Shown here: positions 25,459 through 34,587 of the stretch, one piece after another
Layout: every line of letters begins with the position of its first letter
How positions within the stretch are numbered: position 1 is the first letter of the stretch
Assembly (NCBI GenBank): GCA_963618065.1
Contig: CAVERH010000007.1
Location: forward strand, 18,272-82,271
From: Suilimivivens sp963618065
GTDB taxonomy: Bacteria > Bacillota > Clostridia > Lachnospirales > Lachnospiraceae
Direction of reading: 5' to 3'
Length of the DNA: 64,000 nucleotides
Translations under genes and position numbers: made by a program
The notes under the pieces: model-generated
Told to the model about the DNA's origin: nothing
The model's database searches: none
What the model saw: the letters and a program-made list of their open reading frames with translations, nothing else

Positions 25459-26388
25459 CTAGAATAATGTATAATCTTTATCATATCGTCCAACCAGCCG
25501 GTTCACGATCAGAATTGTTGCAAAGCATAATACGGACTGGAACAGACCGATTGCAGCAGACATTCCGAAATCATTACTGCTGATCAATGCACGGAAGGTC
25601 AGTGTATCAATAACATCCGTATAGTTATAAAGAAGTCCGTTCGTACCAACCAGATTATAAAACATATCGAAGTTTCCTTTAAAAATTCCTCCGACGCTTA
25701 ATAAAAGCAGGATAATGGTGGTCGGCATAATCATTGGAATTGTTACCTTGAAGATCCGCTGGAATACATTCGCGCCATCGATTGCTGCCGCCTCATAAAT
25801 GGAAGTGTCAATTCCCATGATTGCAGCCAGATACATGACGGAGCCGTATCCGATTCCCTTCCAGACATTGAAAAAGGTTAAAATAAACGGCCATACCTTC
25901 GGATTCGTGTAAAAGGAAATTCTCTCTCCGCCAAATGCGGTAATCAGACGGTTCATGAATCCATAATCGGAGCTGAAAATGTTGAATGCCATAACTCCTA
26001 CAATAACCCAGGAAATGAAGTAAGGCAGGAACATGATGGACTGGGAAATCTTCCGGAAATGCTTGTTCCGGATTTCTGTCAGAAAAATCGCCACAGCAAT
26101 CTGGCTTACGGTATTAATAATGATGAACAATACGTTGTACAACACCGTGTTGCGCGTTACCGTCCATGCCTGACCGGATTTGAAGAAGAATTTAAAATTA
26201 TCAATTCCGTTCCACGGACTTCCCCAGATGCCTCCGGCGTAATTATACTTCTTAAACGCCATCACAATACCCGTCATCGGATAATACGCAAAAATCAATG
26301 TATAAATCACAGCAGGGGCAAGCATCAGCAGAAATACCCGGTATTTATACAGTTTTTTGAAAAAACCTTTTGCCTTGGTTCCTTTCAT
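25459..26388 (-). CDS. Carbohydrate ABC transporter permease (LplB-like)
   Basis: A 309-residue membrane protein with six segments and the EAA loop IDTSIYEAAAIDGANVFQRIFKVTIPMIMPT. The N-terminus (KKLYKYRVFLLMLAPAVIYTLIF) and SIMFLPYFISWVIVG are typical of LplB. It is the first gene of the transporter-LacI-GH35 series, behind a strong promoter and operator-like repeats. A GAGGTGG site precedes the start. Confidence 0.93.
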   Translation of the reverse strand: MKGTKAKGFFKKLYKYRVFLLMLAPAVIYTLIFAYYPMTGIVMAFKKYNYAGGIWGSPWNGIDNFKFFFKSGQAWTVTRNTVLYNVLFIIINTVSQIAVAIFLTEIRNKHFRKISQSIMFLPYFISWVIVGVMAFNIFSSDYGFMNRLITAFGGERISFYTNPKVWPFILTFFNVWKGIGYGSVMYLAAIMGIDTSIYEAAAIDGANVFQRIFKVTIPMIMPTTIILLLLSVGGIFKGNFDMFYNLVGTNGLLYNYTDVIDTLTFRALISSNDFGMSAAIGLFQSVLCFATILIVNRLVGRYDKDYTLF

Positions 26389-26413
26389 CTATCCACCTCT
26401 TTCCGAAAGTCTC

Positions 26414-26489
26414 GTTGCGCACCATTATGTTGCGCTATCGTTGTTTCTTTCTATGGTTTTATTATACTTTGTATAGTTTTTACATGCAA
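26414..26489 (-). promoter_or_regulatory. Promoter and candidate LacI-type operators for the sugar transporter series
   Basis: On the minus strand TTGCAT (26484-26489), a 17-bp spacer and a perfect TATAAT (26461-26466) form a strong promoter. Between it and the permease start lie two related boxes (GCGCAAC in GGTGCGCAAC at 26414-26423 and TAGCGCAAC around 26429-26437), positioned to block elongation. Regulator binding is inferred. Confidence 0.65.
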
Positions 26490-26536
26490 TCCGCAAGATA
26501 ACTAATATTTTTTCACAAAGAAAGTGCAACGCAGAC

Positions 26537-26592
26537 AAAAAAATCACCCGTTGCGCAACGATAACGTTTTCGTTTGTTGCGCAACGGGTGAT
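26537..26592 (-). terminator. Strong terminator after uxaA, each stem arm holding a GTTGCGCAAC palindrome
   Basis: A perfect 17-bp stem (26543-26559 with 26576-26592), a 16-base loop containing AACGTT, and seven Ts on the minus strand. It ends the sugar-acid operon just ahead of the ABC transporter promoter. Each arm contains its own perfect GTTGCGCAAC palindrome, which also resembles a LacI-family operator. Confidence 0.8.
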
Positions 26593-26612
26593 AACTGTTG
26601 CCTGAATTATTA

Positions 26613-28091
26613 CTATAATACAATACCATCTTTAAATATGGAAATATCCCTGTAGCCATGTTGTTCTGCACACGTTTTTTGGCCACTTGCAATCTGAAGA
26701 ACAAATTCCAGTAACCTGTTTGCTACTGTTTCCATATTTTCACCTTCTGCAATACTCCCTGCATCGAAATCAATCCATCCTTTTTTTCTTTCAGCCAGCT
26801 GTGTATTTGTTGCTATTTTGACCGTAGGGGCCGGAGCGCCAAAAGGAGTTCCTCTTCCGGTTGTAAACAAAATCATATGTGCTCCTGCTGCTGTCAATGC
26901 TGTGGTTGAAACCAGATCATTGCCGGGGCCGTAGAGAAGATTCAGTCCCCTCTTTGAAACCTGTCCGCCATATCCAATAGCATCTGTCACTGCTGCAGTT
27001 CCACCCTTCTGCACACATCCGCAGGATTTATCCTCTAAGGTGGTAATACCTCCCTCTCTATTGCCCGGACTTGGATTATCATATATAACCTCCCCATGAC
27101 TGATAAAATACTGCTTGAATCCCCGAATCATATTCACAGCTTTCTGATAAACAGAAGCATCCTTGCAACGGTTCAGAAGCATCTGCTCTGCCCCAAACAT
27201 TTCCGGTACCTCTGTCAGGACTGTAGTACCTCCTCTGGCAATCAACATATCACTGAATTTTCCAACCAGAGGATTGGCCGTGATTCCGGACAGTCCGTCA
27301 GACCCTCCGCATTTCATTCCTATCACCAGTTCACTGATCGGTATGGACTGCCTTTTGAACTGTGCTGCATATTCTGCACATTCCATCAGCAGCTCTGCCG
27401 CTTTGGCGAATTCATCTTCCACATCCTGACATTTCAGAAATTTGACTCTGTCAGGATCATAGACGCCAAGCTCCTGCACAAACTGCTCATGCGTCAGGTT
27501 TTCACATCCAAGCTCCAGCACCAGTACTGCTCCAGCATTGGGGTGCCTAACAAGAGAAGCCAGAATTTTTCTGGTCTGTGCATGATCCTTCCCAGTCTGG
27601 CTGCATCCAAACGGATGTGTAAAAGTATATAAACCATCAATACTTCCCGTCACCAGATTCTGATTATCCTGCACGATCTTTTTAGCAACATCATTCACGC
27701 ATCCTACTGTCGGAATTACCCATATTTCATTCCTGATTGCAGCCTGACCGTTCTTACGTCTGTATCCCTGAAAGGTTTCTGCCTTCTCCGGTTTCAGGCT
27801 GCATAGCTGTGGCTGATAACAGTACTCCATCTCCTCATTCAGATTTGTTTCCATATTATGTGTATGAACCCACATTCCCGGCTGAATCTCAGAAACGGCA
27901 TGTCCGATCGGCAATCCGTATTTGACGACATTTTCACCTGTATGAATTTCCCTTACTGCTACCTTATGCCCTTGGGGAATATTTTCCTGAATTGTCAATA
28001 CTTCTCCACTGACTTCCAGTTTTTCTCCGCTGCTGATCGGGCGCAGCGCTACAGCTATATTATCTTTCTCTGCAATCTGAATTATCTCCAT
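26613..28091 (-). CDS. uxaA: Altronate dehydratase
   Basis: Dehydrates D-altronate to KDG. A 492-residue full-length UxaA with an N-terminal SAF domain (VALRPISSGEKLEV, PQGHKVAVREIHTGENVVKYG) and the large catalytic domain (TVGCVNDVAKKI, HPFGCSQTG, KCGGSDGLSGITANPLVGK, and CGCVQKGGTAAVTDAIGYG with likely Fe-S cysteines). It is last in the five-gene operon, 6 bp after uxaB, and a strong terminator follows. Confidence 0.95.
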   Translation of the reverse strand: MEIIQIAEKDNIAVALRPISSGEKLEVSGEVLTIQENIPQGHKVAVREIHTGENVVKYGLPIGHAVSEIQPGMWVHTHNMETNLNEEMEYCYQPQLCSLKPEKAETFQGYRRKNGQAAIRNEIWVIPTVGCVNDVAKKIVQDNQNLVTGSIDGLYTFTHPFGCSQTGKDHAQTRKILASLVRHPNAGAVLVLELGCENLTHEQFVQELGVYDPDRVKFLKCQDVEDEFAKAAELLMECAEYAAQFKRQSIPISELVIGMKCGGSDGLSGITANPLVGKFSDMLIARGGTTVLTEVPEMFGAEQMLLNRCKDASVYQKAVNMIRGFKQYFISHGEVIYDNPSPGNREGGITTLEDKSCGCVQKGGTAAVTDAIGYGGQVSKRGLNLLYGPGNDLVSTTALTAAGAHMILFTTGRGTPFGAPAPTVKIATNTQLAERKKGWIDFDAGSIAEGENMETVANRLLEFVLQIASGQKTCAEQHGYRDISIFKDGIVL

Positions 28092-28097
28092 AATTTA

Positions 28098-29597
28098 TCA
28101 CAGACATTTTGCATATGCCTCTTTCGCTCCCTCTGTTCGTATTACCTTAAGATCCCGGACAACCTGTTCCTTCAGTCCACTGATACCGGTCAGATCCTGT
28201 CCCCACATCTCTATATTGGAAAGAACTGCCTCTGTCAGCTCCTCTTCCGTATCTTCCTTATGAGAATAATAGAATTCCAGAATCCATCGATCATCCTTTA
28301 CTGTATACTCATTTCCAAGTGGTCTCTTACATACCAGTCCACTGTCATTCAGACATTGTATATCGTTGCTGTAAAAAGCAATATAAGCTGCCAGTGACAT
28401 AACCAGACAGGAGGGTAAATTCTTCTTGTTTTCCACATACTCAAGCAGAGACGGCATATTACGAGCTTTCCATTTTGACGTGGAATTCAGTGAAATGCTC
28501 AGCAATTCATGATCGATAAACGGATTATTAAAACGATCCTGGACTGCTTCTGCAAACTTCCTCAGCTCCTCTTTATCCAGTGGCAGAGTAGGAATTACTT
28601 CCTCGTACAGCATCTTGTTCATAAATGCCCGAATGACTTCATCCTGCATACAGTCACGTACAATATTCTCCCCAGCCAGATATGCACCGAGTACGAACCC
28701 GGTATGAGCTCCATTCAGTATCCGAACTTTCCGTTTCTTATAAGGCTTCATATCCGCAGTAACAAATACTTTGTCTTCCAACCCGGCTTTTTTAAACGGC
28801 AGTCTTTCACCGACACTTTCACCGCCTTCAATCACCCATACACCAAAAACTTCTCCAACATCAAGTATCTGATCCCTGTAACCGTTCTCTATTTCAAGTG
28901 CCGCTGTTTCTTCTGCATCCTTAATTCTGCCAGGAACAATCCGGTCTACCAGAGAACCGCAGAAGGTACACTGTTCATTCACATATTCGGAAAAACCTCT
29001 CTCTAGCTTCCACTGATTAATATACTGATTCACACATTTTAATAATTCCTGTCCATTATCATCTATCAATTCACAGGCAAGGATCAGAAGCCCTGAACCT
29101 CCCGCCTTGTAACGATGATATAGAACCTGAGTCAGCTTTGCCGGGAAGCTGGATGGTGGGCAGTCCTCAAGGCGGCAGGACGGATCATAAGTGATTCCCG
29201 CTTCCGTTGTATTAGAAACAATCATTTCCAGATCTTTACTCTCAGCAACCTGCATCAATGCTTTATAATCCTCTTCCCTGTATGGATTCAGGCAGCGGCT
29301 GACGCTGGATATAACCCGTTTGTCATCTACCTTTTTTCCTTCCTGGCTTCCTCTGAGATATAACGTATAAAGCCCCTCCTGTTCATTAATGATATCTGTA
29401 AGTCCCTGCTCAATTGGCTGTACAAGTACACATTTTCCCTGAAACCCGGCTTTTTCATTCGCCAGATCAAACCAGTAATCTACAAATGCCCGCAGGAAAT
29501 TTCCCTCTCCAAATTGGAGTACTTTTTCAGGCGCAGTCTTTAAAACATACCCTTGATACCCTGATTTTTCCAACACTTCATAATTTAACTGCTCCAT
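28098..29597 (-). CDS. uxaB: Tagaturonate reductase (mannitol dehydrogenase family)
   Basis: Reduces D-tagaturonate to D-altronate with NADH, feeding UxaA. The N-terminal QFGEGNFLRAFVDYWF, the VSNTTEAGI motif and the KKRKVRILNGAHTG catalytic segment are typical of UxaB; 499 residues is standard. It starts just after the M28 peptidase stop and ends 6 bp before uxaA. The KxRxLNGAHT form separates it from the uxuB-type reductase elsewhere in the window. Confidence 0.93.
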   Translation of the reverse strand: MEQLNYEVLEKSGYQGYVLKTAPEKVLQFGEGNFLRAFVDYWFDLANEKAGFQGKCVLVQPIEQGLTDIINEQEGLYTLYLRGSQEGKKVDDKRVISSVSRCLNPYREEDYKALMQVAESKDLEMIVSNTTEAGITYDPSCRLEDCPPSSFPAKLTQVLYHRYKAGGSGLLILACELIDDNGQELLKCVNQYINQWKLERGFSEYVNEQCTFCGSLVDRIVPGRIKDAEETAALEIENGYRDQILDVGEVFGVWVIEGGESVGERLPFKKAGLEDKVFVTADMKPYKKRKVRILNGAHTGFVLGAYLAGENIVRDCMQDEVIRAFMNKMLYEEVIPTLPLDKEELRKFAEAVQDRFNNPFIDHELLSISLNSTSKWKARNMPSLLEYVENKKNLPSCLVMSLAAYIAFYSNDIQCLNDSGLVCKRPLGNEYTVKDDRWILEFYYSHKEDTEEELTEAVLSNIEMWGQDLTGISGLKEQVVRDLKVIRTEGAKEAYAKCL

Positions 29598-29599
29598 TC

Positions 29600-31600
29600 T
29601 TATCCCTCCTTCAGCAGACTACTGAAATCTGACAAACAGCCTCTGGCATATTTCATAAGCTTCATAATTTCCGGCAAATGTTTCCATTCTTCCTCAAGAG
29701 TTGTTTTCAGATAAGCCATCTGTATTTCCAGGGCATCTGAAATACTCTTCTGAATCACATCTTTATTTTGTATTCCTTCTTCGCCTTCCAACAGCCGTAA
29801 TGTGTCATACAGATCCTGATTTCCGTTTTCTACCATACCGCTTCCCCATGTATCCGCAGTATTTTCTGTCACCTGACGTACAAAATATTCGCAGGTTTCT
29901 TTGCTGAAGTATGATGCATAATAATTGTAATCAACACCCTCTAAGGCTGCTATTGTATCCGCTATATTCTCTTCCTTCAGCCTTTGAGCAGCCTCCTTCA
30001 GCAGTGCAATATTGTTTAAATATCTCTGATGAGGTATTAACATCTGATCATTCCAGTCAAACCTCAGGTAATGCTGCATAAAATACTTAAAAACTTCATG
30101 CAGGGCAAGATTACTTTTTATGGCTTCCTCTTTTAATGCCGCTGTCTTCTGAACGGACTGCATTTTATGGTTAATGCTTTCAATGCCGGCACGGATCTCT
30201 TCCGCCAGCTCAACCAGTTGTACAAAATCAGCTTTTTCTTCTGCATATCCATCCGGTATCGAATCTGTTATTTCCTGAGCCCTCAGGGTAAAGTCAACCG
30301 GTCGTACCATAAGCTGATCAAGATCAAGAATCAGCTTGCCAAACATGGAATGAATGATCCGAAATAATTCATCATCAAACCCTGTCTGAAATTCCGAGTA
30401 TGAGGAATGCAGCACCGTACGATCAGCCAGACATCCATCATAGGCACCCGAAACAAAGCTCGGAATCCCTGCAAGCTCATAACTGAAGTCCTCCGTTGAT
30501 GAAGTCAGTGCGAGATTTGCTTCAAATGTATATTTTCCATTATCTTTATAAGGACTGATACTGTTATGTACAAATTCATACAATTCCCTGCAGCATGGAA
30601 TACAGAACTTTGTTTCACCGGCACAGGCATAAAATCCGTCCATGTTTACGACAGCAAAACCCTTCTTCTGCCACTCAGGACGCATTCTGTGAATCTGCTT
30701 AAATGCACCAATAGCCCAGTCATATTTATTATTAATGAGCCCCCATTCTTCTGAGGCGTGCATGACAAAGCGAATTGTCCGGTATGGCTTATAGCCTGAA
30801 TCAATCAGTGCCTTTGCCACACCCATGGCCCATCCTACACCCTGTACATCGTCAAAAACAGTTCTGTAATAAGCATCATAATGATTGATGACTATAATTG
30901 CCTCATCTGTTTCTCCGGGAATTTCTCCCCACAGATTATAACTGATCTTATCCGGTTCAACAATGCTCCTGGCATCAATGCAGACACGGACTCCTTCTGT
31001 AGACTTTTCCTGTAATTCCTTCAGCATCCCTGCTGCCTTTTTCCCTATGGAAAAAACGGGCAGCCCGCAGGGGCCGCAGACATCTTCTGAAACAAGGGTT
31101 TCATCACCCGTCTGTCCAAAGCCCCCAGTATTACAGCATATTACTGCTGCCGCACCATGAATTGATGCTTCATATGCCGGAAAATTAATCCACCATTCGT
31201 TCATCTGATCAATATCAATCAGAACGACCTTTCCGGAAATATCCATTCCCTGAAAATCTTTTTCTGTTCCTTTTCCGGCATAGGTTAACTGCAATTCTTT
31301 CTGAGAGAAATCAGCCTTTGTCGCATATCCTCCAAGCGCTACTGTATTAAGATTTCCTTCCTGGTCTCTGAAAGATATTGTGCCTTTTTCATATTGCCAT
31401 TTATCAACAGGACATTCGTCTTTTGTTATATTCTGTAATCCTATCTTTTTCATTTCAGAAACAAGATAGTCCGCTGCTCTGTGTTCAGCATCTGATGCAG
31501 ATGATCGGTTTCCAATTTGTTCATTATCAACAAATTCTGACAATTCCTTCATGATTCTTTTGGAATATGTAATATCAATTTTCTCTTCAAATTTCTTCAT
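29600..31600 (-). CDS. M28-family metallopeptidase with PA-like insert (cytoplasmic)
   Basis: A 666-residue protein with no signal peptide. The M28 dizinc site can be read as H240 and D242 (VINHYDAYY), D250/D251 (VFDDVQGVG), E284/E285 (ASEEWG), D321 (VNMDG) and H398 (VLHSSYSE), so it looks active. Residues about 85-215 resemble a PA domain, and residues about 430-666 form a helical tail that I cannot assign. It is embedded in a sugar-acid operon, 2 bp before uxaB and 15 bp after an APC permease gene. I infer that it hydrolyses an amide that links the imported compound to an amino acid; this is not established. Confidence 0.85.
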   Translation of the reverse strand: MKKFEEKIDITYSKRIMKELSEFVDNEQIGNRSSASDAEHRAADYLVSEMKKIGLQNITKDECPVDKWQYEKGTISFRDQEGNLNTVALGGYATKADFSQKELQLTYAGKGTEKDFQGMDISGKVVLIDIDQMNEWWINFPAYEASIHGAAAVICCNTGGFGQTGDETLVSEDVCGPCGLPVFSIGKKAAGMLKELQEKSTEGVRVCIDARSIVEPDKISYNLWGEIPGETDEAIIVINHYDAYYRTVFDDVQGVGWAMGVAKALIDSGYKPYRTIRFVMHASEEWGLINNKYDWAIGAFKQIHRMRPEWQKKGFAVVNMDGFYACAGETKFCIPCCRELYEFVHNSISPYKDNGKYTFEANLALTSSTEDFSYELAGIPSFVSGAYDGCLADRTVLHSSYSEFQTGFDDELFRIIHSMFGKLILDLDQLMVRPVDFTLRAQEITDSIPDGYAEEKADFVQLVELAEEIRAGIESINHKMQSVQKTAALKEEAIKSNLALHEVFKYFMQHYLRFDWNDQMLIPHQRYLNNIALLKEAAQRLKEENIADTIAALEGVDYNYYASYFSKETCEYFVRQVTENTADTWGSGMVENGNQDLYDTLRLLEGEEGIQNKDVIQKSISDALEIQMAYLKTTLEEEWKHLPEIMKLMKYARGCLSDFSSLLKEG

Positions 31601-31615
31601 CGTTTACCATCTCTT

Positions 31616-33175
31616 TTAAAAAATATGTCCGTTATCCTTTTTCGCAGAAACCGCATACATTCCAATCCCCACTACACCACATATAATTGCTGCTATCTTG
31701 ATGAACAGCATGTCTGACGCTGCGGCTGTTTCAAACCATGGGAAGAAAATAATTCCAAGCGCCGCAAGAACCGCCCAGACAATGATGACAAATGCAATTC
31801 GCTTGGTATCTCCCGGTGCCAGCTTGGTTTTGGGGTTAATCGGGTTATTTTCCGGGTCTTCAACATGAAGGCCACCATACATTCTCTTAAAAATAACATA
31901 GGCAATCGGTCCTGACAGGACGCCGATCAAACCATGTGTAAAATCGGAACTTCCTGTAAGATATAATGCCACAATTGCTACGATTACCGGAACAAATGTA
32001 AATACAATAAATACCTTATCGCTCATCCCCACCTTGAAAGGTCCGTCCGGATGAGTGGATCTTACACGTCTGATAATACCTGCCAGCTGTGTTAAGCTTG
32101 ATGCAAACAGACTCATGGTTACTGTTGCGATTACTAATTCTACAAAGGAGAAGGAAAGTAAGAAGAAAGAAACAACTGCCACGGAAAGAATACCTACATA
32201 AGGTACACCTTTTTTCTTACTTACCTTTACCAAAAACTTGGGACAAAGATTATCTGCTGCCATTACAAAGAAACCTCTTGCAGTAGATGCAATATATCCA
32301 TTAAACATGGAAATATTAGAAAGCATTGCAATAAACAGGAACAGACCTGCCAGTGCCGGTGCATAATTTTTCAGGACATCAATATAGGAAACGCCCTCCG
32401 AACCCCACTGCTGCCAGTTCCCAACAGATGCAAGTCCTGCAGCTGTCGGAATAATATATGTTGCAATAATCAGCGGAATACAAAGTAATAATCCTTTGGG
32501 GATCAGCTGAGGTTTTTCAACTTCTCCGGCAACCATTGACATAGATTCCCAGCCTCCATACATCCACAGACCTACGGAAAGTCCTGCTCCAATGCTGGTT
32601 AAAACTCCCTGTCCTTCCGGTATGATCGGCAGGAAAGGATTCGTCTGAAAATGTGCAAACCCAATCACGGAAACAACTGCAAATGCTACCAGAATAGATA
32701 CGGAAATGATGGTATTAATAATGGCTACATCCTTTACCCCCTGAAGATTGATAATAATGAAAACTACAATAATTGCAACCTTAATCATATATTCCTCAAC
32801 CGGTGACAATCCAAAGAAGGATGTCATAAATGCGGCTGCAAGTGCAACATAGGTTACGGTATCAAAATAACCTCCAATGGTTCTCCACCATCCCATCTGG
32901 AACCCCCAGAACTCCCCTAAGGTTTTCTTTACCCAGCTGTAAGGGCCACCTTCATCAGGAAGGGCAGATGCCAGTTCTGCATCTGTAAATGCCTGCGGTA
33001 ATCCCCAGAAGAAAGGTAGAACAATTAACATGATTAATGTAAGACCAGGACCTGTTCCAGGAATCATATCTTCAATTCCCCATGCTCCTGCCGCTGTCAA
33101 TGAATATATCATACCAATTATAGCAAACAATCCAAGCTTTTGACGCTTTAAACCATTCTGATTTGTACTGCTCAT
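31616..33175 (-). CDS. APC-superfamily amino acid permease
   Basis: A 519-residue inner-membrane transporter with about 12 hydrophobic segments. The APC signatures are LGLFAIIGMIYSL (TM1), ALPDEGGPYSWVKKTLGEFWGFQMGWW and WMYGGWESMSMVAGEVEKP. Such proteins move amino acids or amino-acid derivatives, often as antiporters. In this operon it is the only transporter next to dehydrogenase, peptidase and altronate enzymes, so its substrate may be an amino-acid conjugate of a sugar acid. The family is certain; the substrate is unknown. Confidence 0.9.
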   Translation of the reverse strand: MSSTNQNGLKRQKLGLFAIIGMIYSLTAAGAWGIEDMIPGTGPGLTLIMLIVLPFFWGLPQAFTDAELASALPDEGGPYSWVKKTLGEFWGFQMGWWRTIGGYFDTVTYVALAAAFMTSFFGLSPVEEYMIKVAIIVVFIIINLQGVKDVAIINTIISVSILVAFAVVSVIGFAHFQTNPFLPIIPEGQGVLTSIGAGLSVGLWMYGGWESMSMVAGEVEKPQLIPKGLLLCIPLIIATYIIPTAAGLASVGNWQQWGSEGVSYIDVLKNYAPALAGLFLFIAMLSNISMFNGYIASTARGFFVMAADNLCPKFLVKVSKKKGVPYVGILSVAVVSFFLLSFSFVELVIATVTMSLFASSLTQLAGIIRRVRSTHPDGPFKVGMSDKVFIVFTFVPVIVAIVALYLTGSSDFTHGLIGVLSGPIAYVIFKRMYGGLHVEDPENNPINPKTKLAPGDTKRIAFVIIVWAVLAALGIIFFPWFETAAASDMLFIKIAAIICGVVGIGMYAVSAKKDNGHIF

Positions 33176-33202
33176 ATAAAATACTCCTTTCTCACGCTTA
33201 TT

Positions 33203-34267
33203 TTAATAAATATTCCGGAAGTCAATGCCTACCTTCAGCATACTTCCACTCATTTTGTCAAAGTCACTGAATGCCTGCGCAGCATCATTAAATTCATAGA
33301 CATTCGTAATAATTTTTTCCAAATCAACCTTTCCTTCCTTCACCAGATCAATCAGTTCAAGAAAATCTCTTTTCAATGCATTTCTGCTTCCAAATACATT
33401 TAATTCCTTTTTCTGTAATAAGGTAAAGTTAAAGTCCAGATTTTTCTTTCCTACCCCGATCAGCACTACCTTTCCCCCATAAGCTGCACAGTCAATACAC
33501 GACTGGAAGGTACTCGGTAATCCAACTGCTTCAATACAGATATCAAATCCATACCCAACAGCTTCACCGTTCATGCTGATGCTTCCGGTAATGTCTTTAA
33601 CAGCCTTTTCCAGTGCCTCTGGACTCTCATTCATGATTGTTCCGGCAAATTGGAACATTTCCTGACTTCTCTTCAGCTTTTCCTCTGCCTGAGGAATATC
33701 ACATAGGTATACTTCACCGCCCAATGCCTTAGCTGCATTTGCTGCCAGGACTCCAATGGTTCCTCCGCCAATGACCAGCACCTTATCTCCGGGCTTCACA
33801 CCGGCTCTCTGAACACCATGATAGCTGATGCAAAAAGGTTCAATGGCAGCCAGAACCTTCGGTGACAGGCCTTTTCCATCATAAATTCTTTCTACCGGCA
33901 TTGCAATATACTCACAAAAAGCTCCGTCTCTCTGACACCCCAGTGTCTGATTGTTCATGCATGCATTCACAAATCCCCTCTTGCAGCTATAGCAATGTCC
34001 ACAATTAAAATAAGGATTCGCAGTAACGATCATTCCCGGTTTCAGTCCTCTGTCATTCTCATCAATTTCAACAATTTCCGCAGCAAATTCATGACCCGGG
34101 ATTCTGGGGTAATTGAAATATGCAAATGTTCCTCTGTAAGATCCGAGATCACTTCCGCAAATGCCTCCGTATAATACCTTTAACAATGCTTCTCCCGGTT
34201 TTCTTTTGGGCATTTCTATATCCCGAATAACCACTTTCCCTGGTTCATCAATATAAATTGCCTTCAC
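33203..34267 (-). CDS. Zinc-dependent alcohol dehydrogenase, candidate L-galactonate/L-gulonate 5-dehydrogenase
   Basis: A 354-residue medium-chain dehydrogenase. Catalytic zinc ligands are C37 (GICGSD) and H59/E60 (GHE); structural zinc cysteines lie at 89, 92, 95 and 103 (CGHCYSCK...C). The NAD site is VIGGGTIGV. The start is a GTG with GGAGGAG upstream. It opens the operon that ends in uxaB-uxaA. In E. coli a related enzyme (LgoD) oxidises L-galactonate to D-tagaturonate, exactly what UxaB would need, so this role is the best guess. Other polyol or threonine-type substrates are possible. Confidence 0.85.
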   Translation of the reverse strand: MKAIYIDEPGKVVIRDIEMPKRKPGEALLKVLYGGICGSDLGSYRGTFAYFNYPRIPGHEFAAEIVEIDENDRGLKPGMIVTANPYFNCGHCYSCKRGFVNACMNNQTLGCQRDGAFCEYIAMPVERIYDGKGLSPKVLAAIEPFCISYHGVQRAGVKPGDKVLVIGGGTIGVLAANAAKALGGEVYLCDIPQAEEKLKRSQEMFQFAGTIMNESPEALEKAVKDITGSISMNGEAVGYGFDICIEAVGLPSTFQSCIDCAAYGGKVVLIGVGKKNLDFNFTLLQKKELNVFGSRNALKRDFLELIDLVKEGKVDLEKIITNVYEFNDAAQAFSDFDKMSGSMLKVGIDFRNIY

Positions 34268-34297
34268 ATGTCTCCTCCTCTCTGTTGTATTTTTTCT

Positions 34298-34356
34298 TGT
34301 ATGCTATGTTGTATACATCATGGCATCATAATACTATCATAATAATCTTTTGTCAA
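34298..34356 (-). promoter_or_regulatory. Promoter and GTATAC-centred operator for the adh-APC-M28-uxaB-uxaA operon
   Basis: On the minus strand a perfect TTGACA (34351-34356), a 17-bp spacer and TATTAT (34328-34333) are followed by a site centred on GTATAC (about 34304-34320, GTTGTATACATCA) and a half-similar TTGTATGC. GTATAC-centred palindromes are typical of the GntR/FCD regulators UxuR and ExuR, and a GntR/FCD gene lies divergently here. Binding is inferred. Confidence 0.65.
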
Positions 34357-34587
34357 TATATATTTCCATTCAAATTGTTTGAACTGTAACCTTTCTTCAT
34401 AAATACTCATTAATCTTAAAATCACACTCTTGAAGATGGAAGCGCTGTATTATATAATAAAACAGTAGTTATTCAGAGCCATATAAATAAATCCAAAGCA
34501 GCATTAGAAACGGTTTTACGAATAGGTTTTTGATTAGTTACAATACAAAATTGCAATACTAAATTTAAGATTGTAAGGAAAATGTTT
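34357..34587. other. Divergent intergenic region between adh operon and gntR
   Basis: AT-rich DNA. It contains a TTATTCAGAGCCAT motif (about 34468-34481) that recurs in other gaps of this window. I cannot pick a confident promoter for the plus-strand GntR gene. Confidence 0.35.
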
